From contig JALHJL010000013.1 in assembly GCA_022839625.1 (NCBI GenBank), positions 12,071-76,070 on the forward strand: a stretch of 64,000 bases of DNA. The letters are read 5' to 3'. A program made the translations under genes and the position numbers. Position 1 is the first letter of the stretch, and each line of letters begins with the position of its first letter. Source of the stretch: Phycisphaerales bacterium. GTDB lineage: Bacteria > Planctomycetota > Phycisphaerae > UBA1845 > Fen-1342. Shown one piece after another: positions 23,777 through 32,179 of the stretch. The notes beneath the pieces are model-generated. The model had not been told where the DNA came from. It was given only the letters and a program-made list of their open reading frames with translations, and searched no databases.

Positions 23777-25024
23777 TCAGCGCGATGCGAGCAGGATGGC
23801 GTTGATCAGGACGCTTACGCCGGCGACGATCCCGAAGACGACCGCCAGCGTCGAAGCGGTTCCGCGAGCGGCGCTCTCGCGTGCGGCGGCTTCGGCGACC
23901 TCCTGCGGCGCCGGCCCCACGGACTGCCCGCTTGAGAGCGTCTCGAACAGCCCGGCTTCGACGTTCTGCTGCGCGTACTCGGGGGCCTGTTTGCGGGCCA
24001 AGCGCTCCAGGTCGACCAACAGTTCGCGCGCGCTGGGGTAGCGATCGTCGCGGTTCTTGGCCATGAGCATCTCGATCATGGCCCCGCAGCCCGACGTCAG
24101 GTTCGTATTCAGGTGATCGGGCGGCGTCAGCGGCTCTTTGAGGTGCTTGTGCATGACCGCCGACGGCGTCGGCCCCTCGAAGGGCACGCGGCCGGTGACC
24201 ATGTGATAGAAAGTCGCGCCCAGCGAATAGAGGTCGGCACGGTGGTCGATGTCCACCTCGCCGCGAATCTGCTCCGGGGCGATGTAGTACGGCGTCCCAT
24301 ACGCCCGGCCGGCCTCGGCCAGGGCCGCCTGCAAGTCGGTGGTCTCGCGCGCCAGACCCATGTCCGCGAGCTTGGCGACGCGCTCCCGCGTGAGCATGAT
24401 GTTCTTCGGCTTGACGTCGCGGTGGATGAAGCCGCGCTCGTGGGCGTGCAGCAGGGCGCGGGCGATCTGCGTGATGATGTCGACCGCTTCCTCTTCGGCG
24501 TAGACCTTCCCGTCCGCGAGCTCGTCGTAGACGGTGCAGCCCTCGACGAACTCCATCACGAAGTAGTGGTACCCGTTGGCCTCGGCGACGTCGATGGCCT
24601 GGACGATGTTCGCGTGGTTGAGCTGGGCCGCGGCCCGCCCCTCGCGGTAGAAGCGCTCCACGAACTCCGCGTTGCGGCTCAGCCGTTTGGGCAGGACCTT
24701 GATGGCCACCGTGCGGTTGAGGCTGAGCTGCTTGGCGCGATAAACAACGGCCATCGCCCCGGCCCCGCACTTGTTGAGGATCTGATAGCCGGGGAGCTGC
24801 TGGGCCGGACGCCCGCCGGAGTCTTCGTTGGACCCGTGCAGGCGTTGAAGTTGGGTGCGCGTCAGAAAGCCGAGATCGACGAGGACCTCGGTTACAGGAC
24901 GTTCGTGGCCGCTGGCGCTGAGCTGGCGGCGCTGGTCGCTGGCCGCGCGGACCTCTTCGGGCGTGACCAGTTGGCGCTCCAGCAGGAGCCGGCAAATTTG
25001 GCTGTCCTCAGGGCCTTCTGCCAC
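23777..25024 (-). CDS. Membrane-anchored Ser/Thr protein kinase
   Basis: 415 residues from GTG 25024, chosen for GGAG 8 bases upstream; the frame is open further up but there overlaps a transposase remnant. An N-terminal module of about 80 residues (ICRLLLERQLVTPEEVRAAS ... VLVDLGFLTRTQLQRLHG) is of the kind seen in planctomycete kinases. The Hanks-type kinase has CGAGAMAVVYRAK, catalytic Lys in VAIKVLPK, HRDVKPKNIM, DMGLAR and APEQIRGEVDIDHRADLYSL. After a linker, a C-terminal membrane segment (TLAVVFGIVAGVSVLINAIL) anchors it with the kinase inside. Target unknown. Confidence 0.92.
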   Translation of the reverse strand: MAEGPEDSQICRLLLERQLVTPEEVRAASDQRRQLSASGHERPVTEVLVDLGFLTRTQLQRLHGSNEDSGGRPAQQLPGYQILNKCGAGAMAVVYRAKQLSLNRTVAIKVLPKRLSRNAEFVERFYREGRAAAQLNHANIVQAIDVAEANGYHYFVMEFVEGCTVYDELADGKVYAEEEAVDIITQIARALLHAHERGFIHRDVKPKNIMLTRERVAKLADMGLARETTDLQAALAEAGRAYGTPYYIAPEQIRGEVDIDHRADLYSLGATFYHMVTGRVPFEGPTPSAVMHKHLKEPLTPPDHLNTNLTSGCGAMIEMLMAKNRDDRYPSARELLVDLERLARKQAPEYAQQNVEAGLFETLSSGQSVGPAPQEVAEAAARESAARGTASTLAVVFGIVAGVSVLINAILLASR

Positions 25025-25085
25025 CCGGTGAACTCCAGGAACCCGAAGTGGACCTGCGTGCAACGCACTACTTGACCGTTTGATT

Positions 25086-25334
25086 CTAGGCGGCCTCGTC
25101 AAGAGATGCAAACGCAACGCTGTGGCGCCGGGTGCATCCCGCTACTGGCTGCAAATAACCGGCTCGGGCGAGGGACGCGGTGGCCCAGAACACGTCCCAT
25201 TCCCCGTTCATCCGATAGGTGATGAGGGTGGCCAGGGCCACAGCCCCGGCCTCGCGCCATTGGCGACCGCTCCCTTTCAGGCGTTGACCGACCACTTGCC
25301 TGCAGGTCGCCTCCATGAGCCCGGAGCCGATCAC
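25086..25334 (-). pseudogene. Transposase C-terminal remnant (ISKra4-like)
   Basis: The frame reads IGSGLMEATCRQVVGQRLKG then SGRQWREAGAVALATLITYR. It resembles the conserved C-terminal IGSG-x-[MV]-E-x-[AT]-C block of ISKra4-type and related transposases. Only about 80 residues remain, the upstream parts fall in other frames, and no inverted ends are seen. The interval 25335-25702 has no further gene, only GTAGCGGCCGGCGG-type hairpins near 25465. Confidence 0.5.
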
Positions 25335-25702
25335 ATAGCCCGCCGGCCTGCGCGAACGGCGTGATCGGGTCTGCTGAACCGACCTGCGGGGCTGTGTCTC
25401 CGTTTCGACTCCTGGTGTCCCCGGACCTTCGGGTCAGAACGCGAAGCGCCCGCGAGCGCGAACGTAGCGGCCGGCGGATCGCCGGCCGATCCGACGCGGC
25501 GCCGTGTAACGATGCTCGTGCGAGAATCCTCTCTCGCACAGCGGATCGGCGGGATTCCGGTCCCGCGGCAGGTTGCGGGAAGGGATTCCCGGCGCTGTGG
25601 GTGCCAGAAGGGATTCGCGCACCAGCAGCGGTGTTGATCCGGCTGAGGCCGCCGTTATACTCATCGGCGCGCTGTTCGGCGACTGCTTCCCGGAGACCCT
25701 TC

Positions 25703-26083
25703 ATGCCCGGGCCTGCGTGGCTCGTTCTCGTCTTGGCTTGGCTCGAGGCGGGGTGGCTCGCCTTCGACGGTGCCCACGCCCTGACCACCGGCGATTATGT
25801 GACGCCGCGCTCCGGTCCCCACGCGGGCCAGCTCGGACCGTGGGCGAAGGTGGTTGCGGCGGTCGGCATCGACCCGCGGGGGATTCCGATGAAGGTCTTT
25901 CACTTGGCGCTGGGGGTGGCGTGGCTGGCCGTCAGCGTCGGCTACGCGCTGCGGCAACCTTGGGGAGGGCGGGCGATGTTGCTGGCTGCGATCGCCGGCG
26001 TCTGGTACCTCCCGCTCGGCACCTTGGCGAGCGGGATCCAAATCGTGCTCCTACTCTGGCTGGCGCGGTCTGCGGCGAGCTGA
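25703..26083 (+). CDS. Small integral membrane protein
   Basis: 126 residues from ATG 25703 with GGAG upstream. Three or four membrane segments: AWLVLVLAWLEAGWLAFDGA, KVFHLALGVAWLAVSVGYAL, MLLAAIAGVWYLPLGTLAS and IQIVLLLWLARSA. The loop ALTTGDYVTPRSGPHAGQLG recurs in uncharacterised bacterial membrane proteins. Function unknown. Encoded alone between a transposase remnant and a repeat-filled gap. Confidence 0.75.
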   Translation: MPGPAWLVLVLAWLEAGWLAFDGAHALTTGDYVTPRSGPHAGQLGPWAKVVAAVGIDPRGIPMKVFHLALGVAWLAVSVGYALRQPWGGRAMLLAAIAGVWYLPLGTLASGIQIVLLLWLARSAAS

Positions 26084-26640
26084 GAGAAGAGGAGCGTAGT
26101 GCGTTATTCACACCGTGCCGCGCCATTGCCGCCGGCCGCGCGACGGGGTCACCTTGCGGGAACCATGTCACCCGTGACCGCGTCGGACTCGACGGCGATT
26201 CGGTCCGCTATAGGAGCTCTGACCGGCAGCGCCCCGTGCAAGCGAAGGCAATCCAGGCGGGCCAGGCCCCACCGGATATGCTGTGCACGCTGAATGAACC
26301 GCACCCTGGTCGGGGCTGGTTTGAGGACGTGGTGAGGATCAGCTTTCTGCGGGTGACGCCTCGGCGGCCACAAGAACACGGTTTCGCGGTTCGCTGTTGG
26401 CGACGATGGCGGGACGACCGACACGAAGGTCGGCCGCTACAAGGCACGGCCGGCGAGGCGCCGGCCGCTACACGCGGTGCGGAACGCCGGACACCCGCCA
26501 CGGCGGGCAGGTCGCTCCGGGCGACTCGCTGCGGCGAGCTCAGGTCCGACGCTACACGCGGGCGACGCCGGGTACGGAGCCCCGGCGCTACAAGGGGCGC
26601 TCGGCGAGCGCCCATCGCCACGGATCCCCAACAAGTCAGA
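26084..26640. repeat. 557-bp repeat-filled intergenic region
   Basis: No gene is seen. From about 26405 to 26625 several hairpin units each end in CGCTACA (for example GGTCGGCCGCTACAAGG, CCGGCCGCTACACGCGG, CCCCGGCGCTACAAGG). A longer unit contains GCTCAGGTCCGACGCTACA, as at 44.3 kb. This is the densest copy of the dispersed family. Confidence 0.65.
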
Positions 26641-27468
26641 CTATCGCGTCTTGCCGGGACGCGATGGTTGACTCTGCGGAGCCGGCGATCGCCCAACGTC
26701 CTCGTTCAACAGCGGGTACACCACGCGTGCGATGAAGGCCGGGGACGTGCTGTCCGCGTGCAGCCCGTAGTAACCGTACTCCGCGTACCGCGCCTCGTAG
26801 GGCCGCAGGCAAAGCTTCTCGGCGTAGAGGCGGCGGGTCTTGTGGCCGGCACCCGATGGCGCAGTAAAGCCCCTCAGGCCCGCGGCGCTGGCCGTCTCAC
26901 GGTCGACCGATCCCGTGAGCAGCAGGCCATACTTGAGCAACGGGTCGCGATCGGAATAGAACACGTACAGATGACCATCGACGCGCTCGAGCGCCTGGCT
27001 CAGGTCGTACTGGCACGAGAGGGAACTGCCCAGGAACACGACGGTCCCCACGTGGCACTTCGGCGGCAGGGCCTCCAGCGCCCAGGCAGCAATGCCGGTG
27101 CCCGCCGAGAGGGCGATGATGTTCACACGCCGCCCGGGGTAGCGGTCCATGTAGGCCTGGATGCGCCGCGCCAGTCGCCGGGCCTCGCGCTCGTTTCGAC
27201 CTCGGTCGAGCATGTCGCGCAGCGTGCCGCCGACGGTGCTCTGCCAGCCGAATACTTCGGTGGAGCCGCGATACCCGGCTTGCCGCAGGCCGCGCGGTAC
27301 GTCCACGGTGCCGACGACGTTCCCGACACTGCCGGCTCCGCCGACGAAATACGTGCGGCCCAGCTCGCTGCCGTGCTTGTCCGTGCCCAGGTAAGACATC
27401 CACGTGCAGCCGCAAGTGCCGCTCAGGAGTATGCCCAGCCCCAGGCTGACCGCCCACCGCATGTTCAT
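26641..27468 (-). CDS. Lipoprotein with alpha/beta-hydrolase-like fold
   Basis: 275 residues. Signal MNMRWAVSLGLGILLSGTCG with lipobox GTCGC predicts outer-envelope anchoring. IQAYMDRYPGRRVNIIALSA and GTGIAAWALEALPP give a nucleophile-elbow-like ALSAGTG (classic G-x-S-x-G would need Gly in place of Ala). YVFYSDRDPLLKYG offers a possible acid and GLHADSTSPAFIARVVYPLL a possible His. A hydrolase-like protein of unknown substrate. The ATG overlaps the stop of the carbohydrate kinase upstream by four bases, so the two are cotranscribed. Confidence 0.65.
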   Translation of the reverse strand: MNMRWAVSLGLGILLSGTCGCTWMSYLGTDKHGSELGRTYFVGGAGSVGNVVGTVDVPRGLRQAGYRGSTEVFGWQSTVGGTLRDMLDRGRNEREARRLARRIQAYMDRYPGRRVNIIALSAGTGIAAWALEALPPKCHVGTVVFLGSSLSCQYDLSQALERVDGHLYVFYSDRDPLLKYGLLLTGSVDRETASAAGLRGFTAPSGAGHKTRRLYAEKLCLRPYEARYAEYGYYGLHADSTSPAFIARVVYPLLNEDVGRSPAPQSQPSRPGKTR

Positions 27469-29153
27469 CTGGCCGCCCGCACCCGCTCCCGCAGCTCGAT
27501 CAGGTCCTTCATCACCCGGCCCACCGGCGCTCCGTCTGTCGTACGACCGAAGGCGTCGTGCAGGCGCCGGTAGAGCACGTACAACTCGTCGTACACCCGC
27601 CGCGCGGCCCGCACCGGCTCATAGGCCCGCCGCTTGACGCCGCACATCGCGGCCTGGGCTTCCTCGACCGTGCGATAGCCGCCGCGCTGCGGACCGGCGG
27701 CGACCGCGCCGCAGATGGCCGCGCCGAGCGCGCAGGTCTGGGCCGAACGCGAAACCTTCATGGGCCGGCCGGTGACGTCGGCGTAAATCTGCATGAGCAG
27801 AGGGTTCTTGTCGGCGATGCCGCCGCAGTTGATCACCTCGCGGACGCGCACGCCATGCTCTTCGAGCCGCTCCATGATGACCCGGGCGCCGAAGGCCGTT
27901 GCTTCGACCAGCGCCCGGTACACCTCCGCTGGGGTCGTGAGCAACGTCTGTCCGACGAGCACGCCGGTCAGGCGTACATCGACGAGGACCGAGCGGTTGC
28001 CGTTGTTCCAGTCGAGCGCCAGGAGTCCGGACTGCCCCGGGCGCAGCCGCGCGGCCTCCGCCGTGAGCCGCGCGTGCGCGTCTTTGCGCCGGTCGAAGTT
28101 CGTGACCCACCAATGGAAGAGGTCGCCCACCGCGGGCTGCCCGGCCTCGATGCCCCAGTACCCCGGCACGATTGATCCGTCGACCACACCACAGACACCT
28201 GGGATGTCTGGCATCGGCCCTGCATGCGGCGCGATCAGCATGTCGCAAGCGCTGGTGCCGAGTATCTTGACCAGGGTGCCGGGCCGGATGCCCGCGCCGA
28301 CGGCCCCGAGATGGGCGTCGATGCCGCCCACCGCCACCGGTGTGCCTTCCGGCAGCCCCAGCCGCTTCGCCCATGTCGCACACAGGCCCCCCGCGGCCTG
28401 GTCCGACGTGCAGGCGTCGTCGTACAGCCGGCTGCGCAGCTCGCCGAGCCTGGGGTCCAGCATGTTCAGGAAATCGGCCGTCGGCAGCCCCTCGGGCCGA
28501 TGGAACAGCGCCTTATGCCCGGCCGCGCACACGCTGCGTTTGAGCGTGCGAACGTCGCCGCACCCGACCAGCAGGGCCGGGATGTAGTCGCACAGCTCGA
28601 GCCAGGACGCCGCGGCGTCGAACACCTCCGGCGCCACACGCAGGCAATGCACGATCTTCGACCAGAACCACTCGCTGCTGTACACGCCGCCGCACAGGCG
28701 CACGTACTCGGGCCGCTCCAGCCGGGCCAGCGTGGTAATCTCGTCGGCTTCGGCGAAGCTGGTGTGGTCCTTCCAGAGCCAGGCCTGGGCGTTGACGTTC
28801 CTGCGAAACGCAGGCCGCAGCGCCAGCGGCGTGCAGTGCGCGTCGACTGGCAGGGGCGTACTCGCCGTGGTATCAACGCCGATGCCGACGATCCGGTCGG
28901 GACGAAAGCTGCGGGTCCGGGCCGCCTGCCGGAGGGCCGCGCGGACACAGCGCGTCATGGCCGTCGCGTAGTCCGCAGGATTCTGTCGGGTGAGGTTTGG
29001 GTCGCGCCGATCGAGGATCACGCCCGCCGTGCCGCTGCGATAATCCGCGACAGCGCCGGCGATCTCGCGTCCGGTGGCCAGCTCGACGAGCAAGGCGCGG
29101 ACCGAGTTGGTACCGAAGTCGAGTCCCAGAGATAAGGCGGTCGATGCCGGCAT
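27465..29153 (-). CDS. araB: FGGY-family carbohydrate kinase, ribulokinase-like
   Basis: 562 residues from ATG 29153 (GAGAGG upstream). LGLDFGTNSVRALLVEL is the N-terminal phosphate loop. GVDTTASTPLPVD, HKALFHRPEGLPTADFLN, GGIDAHLGAVGAGI and ILGTSACDMLI follow the ribulokinase subgroup, with VINCGGIADKNPLLMQIYAD near the C-terminus. The length fits ribulokinases (about 550). Expected reaction: ATP-dependent phosphorylation of ribulose or a related pentulose. No isomerase or epimerase gene is adjacent, so the precise sugar is uncertain. Translationally coupled to the hydrolase-like lipoprotein gene. Confidence 0.85.
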   Translation of the reverse strand: MPASTALSLGLDFGTNSVRALLVELATGREIAGAVADYRSGTAGVILDRRDPNLTRQNPADYATAMTRCVRAALRQAARTRSFRPDRIVGIGVDTTASTPLPVDAHCTPLALRPAFRRNVNAQAWLWKDHTSFAEADEITTLARLERPEYVRLCGGVYSSEWFWSKIVHCLRVAPEVFDAAASWLELCDYIPALLVGCGDVRTLKRSVCAAGHKALFHRPEGLPTADFLNMLDPRLGELRSRLYDDACTSDQAAGGLCATWAKRLGLPEGTPVAVGGIDAHLGAVGAGIRPGTLVKILGTSACDMLIAPHAGPMPDIPGVCGVVDGSIVPGYWGIEAGQPAVGDLFHWWVTNFDRRKDAHARLTAEAARLRPGQSGLLALDWNNGNRSVLVDVRLTGVLVGQTLLTTPAEVYRALVEATAFGARVIMERLEEHGVRVREVINCGGIADKNPLLMQIYADVTGRPMKVSRSAQTCALGAAICGAVAAGPQRGGYRTVEEAQAAMCGVKRRAYEPVRAARRVYDELYVLYRRLHDAFGRTTDGAPVGRVMKDLIELRERVRAAR

Positions 29154-29260
29154 CGCGGCCTCTCGGGCTGCCATAACACACTGCACCCCGAAGCCTCGGC
29201 GGCGGCCGGGTCGCGGGATCGGCAAGGGCCGTTGTCCCCCGGCCTGCGGGCACGCCGCAG

Positions 29261-29659
29261 CTATTGTGTCCCCGCTTCGTCGAGCACCTGCTCGGCGACG
29301 TAGAGCGGAACGTCGCCGGCCACGCCCAAGGCAATCGCGTCGGACGGACGACTGTCCACCTCGATCAGCGTCCCGTTGTGCCGGATGACGAGCTTGGCGT
29401 AGAAGGTGTGCTCGTGAAGGCTGTTGACCACGATCTTCTCGAGCTCGCCGCCGAGGGCGTCGATGACGTTGGCCAGCAAGTCGTGCGTCATGGGGCGCTG
29501 CAACTGCACGCCCTTGACGCGGCGGTCAATGGCGAGGGCCTCGGTCAAGCCGATGACGATTTGCAGCAGGCGCGGCCCGTTCCGTTCCCGCAGCACGATC
29601 ACCTGTTGGTCGTGCGACTCGGAAATCCGAATCTGAGCCAGGTCCATGCGGACGTCCAT
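29261..29659 (-). CDS. Bifunctional nuclease family (DUF151) protein
   Basis: 132 residues from ATG 29659 with GAGG 6 bases upstream. VIVLRERNGPRLLQIVIGLT, EALAIDRRVKGVQLQRPMTH, then VIDALGGELEKIVVNSLHEH, TFYAKLVI and VDSRPSDAIALGV are the conserved DUF151/BFN blocks. The SRPSDAIALA signature is nearly exact. A nuclease activity has been reported for plant members; the bacterial role is unclear. It stands alone, and 29660-29888 upstream shows no other gene. Confidence 0.9.
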   Translation of the reverse strand: MDVRMDLAQIRISESHDQQVIVLRERNGPRLLQIVIGLTEALAIDRRVKGVQLQRPMTHDLLANVIDALGGELEKIVVNSLHEHTFYAKLVIRHNGTLIEVDSRPSDAIALGVAGDVPLYVAEQVLDEAGTQ

Positions 29660-29888
29660 GGGAACCTCGTAACCGCCAGCGGCGCACGAACCTACATCAC
29701 CCTGGGCAACCTGCCGGCGACAGGCGAGCCGCGCAGGCCGGCCCGCTTCTGCACAGGCACTTCCTTGCGCTTCGCGTTCCGATGCCCGTCGCCCAGACGC
29801 GCACTGTGGTTTAGTCCGCCGGCCGGCGCGTGTCAAGCTGAGGTCACGCTGCCCCAGCCCGTGCAGGCCCTGGCCTCCGCACGCTACC

Positions 29889-31634
29889 ATGACGCGCGGC
29901 GGGCGGGCGGCCCGCACGGAGTATGTCGTGCTGCGAACGCTGCTGGTCATCGTCGTGGTGCCGGCCGTCGTACTGCTGGCCTGGCTCGCCCTGGGACCGG
30001 GCGCGGAACGGGCGGACTTCGTCCTCACCAGCAACGAGCCGCGGACGATCGATCCGCAGCGGGTCAGTTGGCTGGACGAGATCCAGCTCGCCGGCGCCAT
30101 GTTCGAGGGCCTGACGCGCCTCAACGCGGAGACGTTTCAGCCTGAACCCGCCGTCGCCAGCCGCTGGGAGGCGAGCACCGACCGGCTGACCTACGTTTTT
30201 TACCTGCGGCCCGAGGCGCGCTGGTCCAACGGCGACGGCGTGACCGCGGAGGATTTTCGCTTCGCCTGGCTGCGAGCGCTCGATCCGAAATCCGAGGCCC
30301 AGTACGCACACCTGCTCTTCGTGCTTCGCGGCGCGGAAGATTACTACCGCTCCCGGCTCGACGACGATCCGGCCAACGATGTCCCGGCCGACGCGGTGGG
30401 CGTCCGGGTGCCGGACGCGCTGACCCTGGAGGTTGCGCTCGCCGGGCCGTGCTCCTACTTCCTCGACCTCACTTCCTTCGCGACGTTCAGTCCCAACCAC
30501 CGTCCGACGCTCGAGCGCTGGGCGTACCGCGACGGGCGCGTGCAGCGCGGCACGCGGCACCTCTGGACCCGGCCGGAGAACATCGTCTGCAACGGCGCCT
30601 TTCTGCTGGCCCGCTGGGACTTCAAGCAGAGCCTCTGGCTCCGGCAGAATCCGCACTATTGGGACGCCGGCAGCATCGGCGTCAGGACGATCGAGGCGTG
30701 GATCACCGGCGATCCGAACGCCGCCCTGATCGCGTACGAGACGGGCCGCGTGGACCTGGTCCGCGGGCTGGAGCGCTCGGTCGCGCAGCGGCTGGAACAG
30801 GCCCGGGCGGCCGGCGCGCGGCCCGACTTCCATCTCGTGGACCGCTTTGCCACCTATTTCTACCGCGTGAACTGTCGGCGTCCGCCGCTCGACAACGCTG
30901 ACCTGCGCAAGGCCCTGTCCCTGGCCATCGACCGGGAGGCGTTGTGCCGGCATGTATTGCGGCTGGGCGAGCAGCCGGCGTACACGTACGTGCCCCGGAC
31001 GGCGCTGGCGCTCATGTCGCGCACGTCCGCAGCGGGAGAGGCGATTTACTACGAGCCGCCCACCGGGCTCGGAGCGGACCTGACTCCAGCGGAGCGACTC
31101 CACCTGGCCCGCGAGTACTTGCGCAGGAGCGGGTTCGACGAGGTGGCCGCGAGCCGCGCGCTCGAGATCGCGTTTCCGCCGGAGCCGGAGCAGCGTCTGC
31201 TGGCGGAGGCCATCCAGGCGATGTGGGAGGCGAACCTGGGCCTGCGGGTCGTGCTCCGCAGCCTCGAAGGCAAGGTGCTCAGCACGCGGATTCGCGATCT
31301 GGACTATGACCTGGCGCGCAGCGACTGGTTCGGCGACTACCTGGATCCGAGCACGTTTCTAGACATGTATACATCCGCTAGCGGGCAGAACCGCACGGGT
31401 TGGTCGCACGCGGAGTACGACCGGCTGGTGGCCGCTGCCGCCGCCGAAGCCGACGATGAGCAGCGGTTCGCACGGTTTCAAGAGGCGGAACGCATTCTAT
31501 GCGAAGAGGAGTTGCCGATCCTCCCGATCTTCTTCCGCCGGGGGAACTACCTGCTGAATCCGCGCTGCACAGGGCTGCACGACAACGTGCGCGACGTGCT
31601 GCTGATTCATCGCGTGCGAAGGGTCGATGAGTAG
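29889..31634 (+). CDS. Peptide/oligosaccharide ABC-type binding protein (OppA-like, family 5)
   Basis: 581 residues. An N-terminal membrane anchor (TLLVIVVVPAVVLLAWLALG) lacks a clear lipobox cysteine. FVLTSNEPRTIDPQRVSWLD, MFEGLTRLNAETFQPEPAVA, YVFYLRPEARWSNGDGVTAE and DFRFAWLRALDP are typical of SBP_bac_5 proteins. LARSDWFGDYLDPSTFLDMY and GWSHAEYDRLVAAAAAEADD match the C-terminal lobe. Such proteins deliver peptides to Opp/Dpp permeases. No permease or ATPase genes are next to it, so it is an orphan here. Confidence 0.9.
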   Translation: MTRGGRAARTEYVVLRTLLVIVVVPAVVLLAWLALGPGAERADFVLTSNEPRTIDPQRVSWLDEIQLAGAMFEGLTRLNAETFQPEPAVASRWEASTDRLTYVFYLRPEARWSNGDGVTAEDFRFAWLRALDPKSEAQYAHLLFVLRGAEDYYRSRLDDDPANDVPADAVGVRVPDALTLEVALAGPCSYFLDLTSFATFSPNHRPTLERWAYRDGRVQRGTRHLWTRPENIVCNGAFLLARWDFKQSLWLRQNPHYWDAGSIGVRTIEAWITGDPNAALIAYETGRVDLVRGLERSVAQRLEQARAAGARPDFHLVDRFATYFYRVNCRRPPLDNADLRKALSLAIDREALCRHVLRLGEQPAYTYVPRTALALMSRTSAAGEAIYYEPPTGLGADLTPAERLHLAREYLRRSGFDEVAASRALEIAFPPEPEQRLLAEAIQAMWEANLGLRVVLRSLEGKVLSTRIRDLDYDLARSDWFGDYLDPSTFLDMYTSASGQNRTGWSHAEYDRLVAAAAAEADDEQRFARFQEAERILCEEELPILPIFFRRGNYLLNPRCTGLHDNVRDVLLIHRVRRVDE

Positions 31635-31641
31635 AAATTCG

Positions 31642-31669
31642 TTGACCGAGTCGCCCTCGTTGCTAGAAT
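31642..31669 (+). promoter_or_regulatory. Sigma70-like promoter for the Cys-rich/ABC operon
   Basis: TTGACC (31642-31647), 16-bp spacer, TAGAAT (31664-31669). The ATG at 31680 lies only 10 bases past the -10, so the mRNA would be almost leaderless. Confidence 0.6.
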
Positions 31670-31679
31670 ATGTAATACC

Positions 31680-32078
31680 ATGTTGCGCTTACTCGCCATC
31701 CTCAGGTCTGCGTCCGCGGTAATGATCGTACTCGCGGTGGCCCTGCAGGTTGGAGCGTGGCCGGTATGCCGCTGCTGTTCGGACCAAGACCGCCCGCGGG
31801 AGGTAAGACCGACCTCGAGCCCACCCAAGAGCTGCTGCGAGGCGGGGAAGTGCAGCCACGAGAACTCCGGCAAGCCCGAACGCCCGTCCGATTCTCCCAG
31901 GAGTTGCCCGCACAACTGTCCAGCCCCTTGCTGTTTGGCGCCGCTGGCGTCCCAGGTCTGCACGCAAGTCCACGGCGACTACTGCTCGCTGCGGCCAATC
32001 GGCTTGATTTTCGTCCCGGCGGACCAGCCGCCGTGCACACCCACCCTGGACGGCCTGCTCCGTCCTCCCCGCGCCTGA
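31680..32078 (+). CDS. Secreted Cys-rich small protein
   Basis: 132 residues. MLRLLAILRSASAVMIVLAV is followed by ALQVGAWP, a signal peptide. The mature part has about 15 cysteines in clusters (CRCCSD, KSCCEAGKCSHEN, SCPHNCPAPCC). It is Pro/Ser-rich and of unknown fold. Clustered Cys and His suggest metal binding or disulfides. It is the first gene after a strong promoter and precedes a fusion protein/ABC cassette, so it may be a periplasmic sensor or metal carrier for that exporter. This role is inferred from context. Confidence 0.65.
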   Translation: MLRLLAILRSASAVMIVLAVALQVGAWPVCRCCSDQDRPREVRPTSSPPKSCCEAGKCSHENSGKPERPSDSPRSCPHNCPAPCCLAPLASQVCTQVHGDYCSLRPIGLIFVPADQPPCTPTLDGLLRPPRA

Positions 32079-32179
32079 TCATCCACGCCTGTACTCCTGA
32101 GATACTGCGCTGAACGACCGCGCTGCTGCGCGTGCGTTGCGTGGAACCACAAGATTGGAACTGGCTAGGAGTGGATGTC

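Noticed and set aside
25025..25117. N-terminal extension of the Ser/Thr kinase to an upstream start
   Set aside because: The added 31 codons overlap a transposase remnant and lack a ribosome site, whereas GTG 25024 has GGAG 8 bases upstream.
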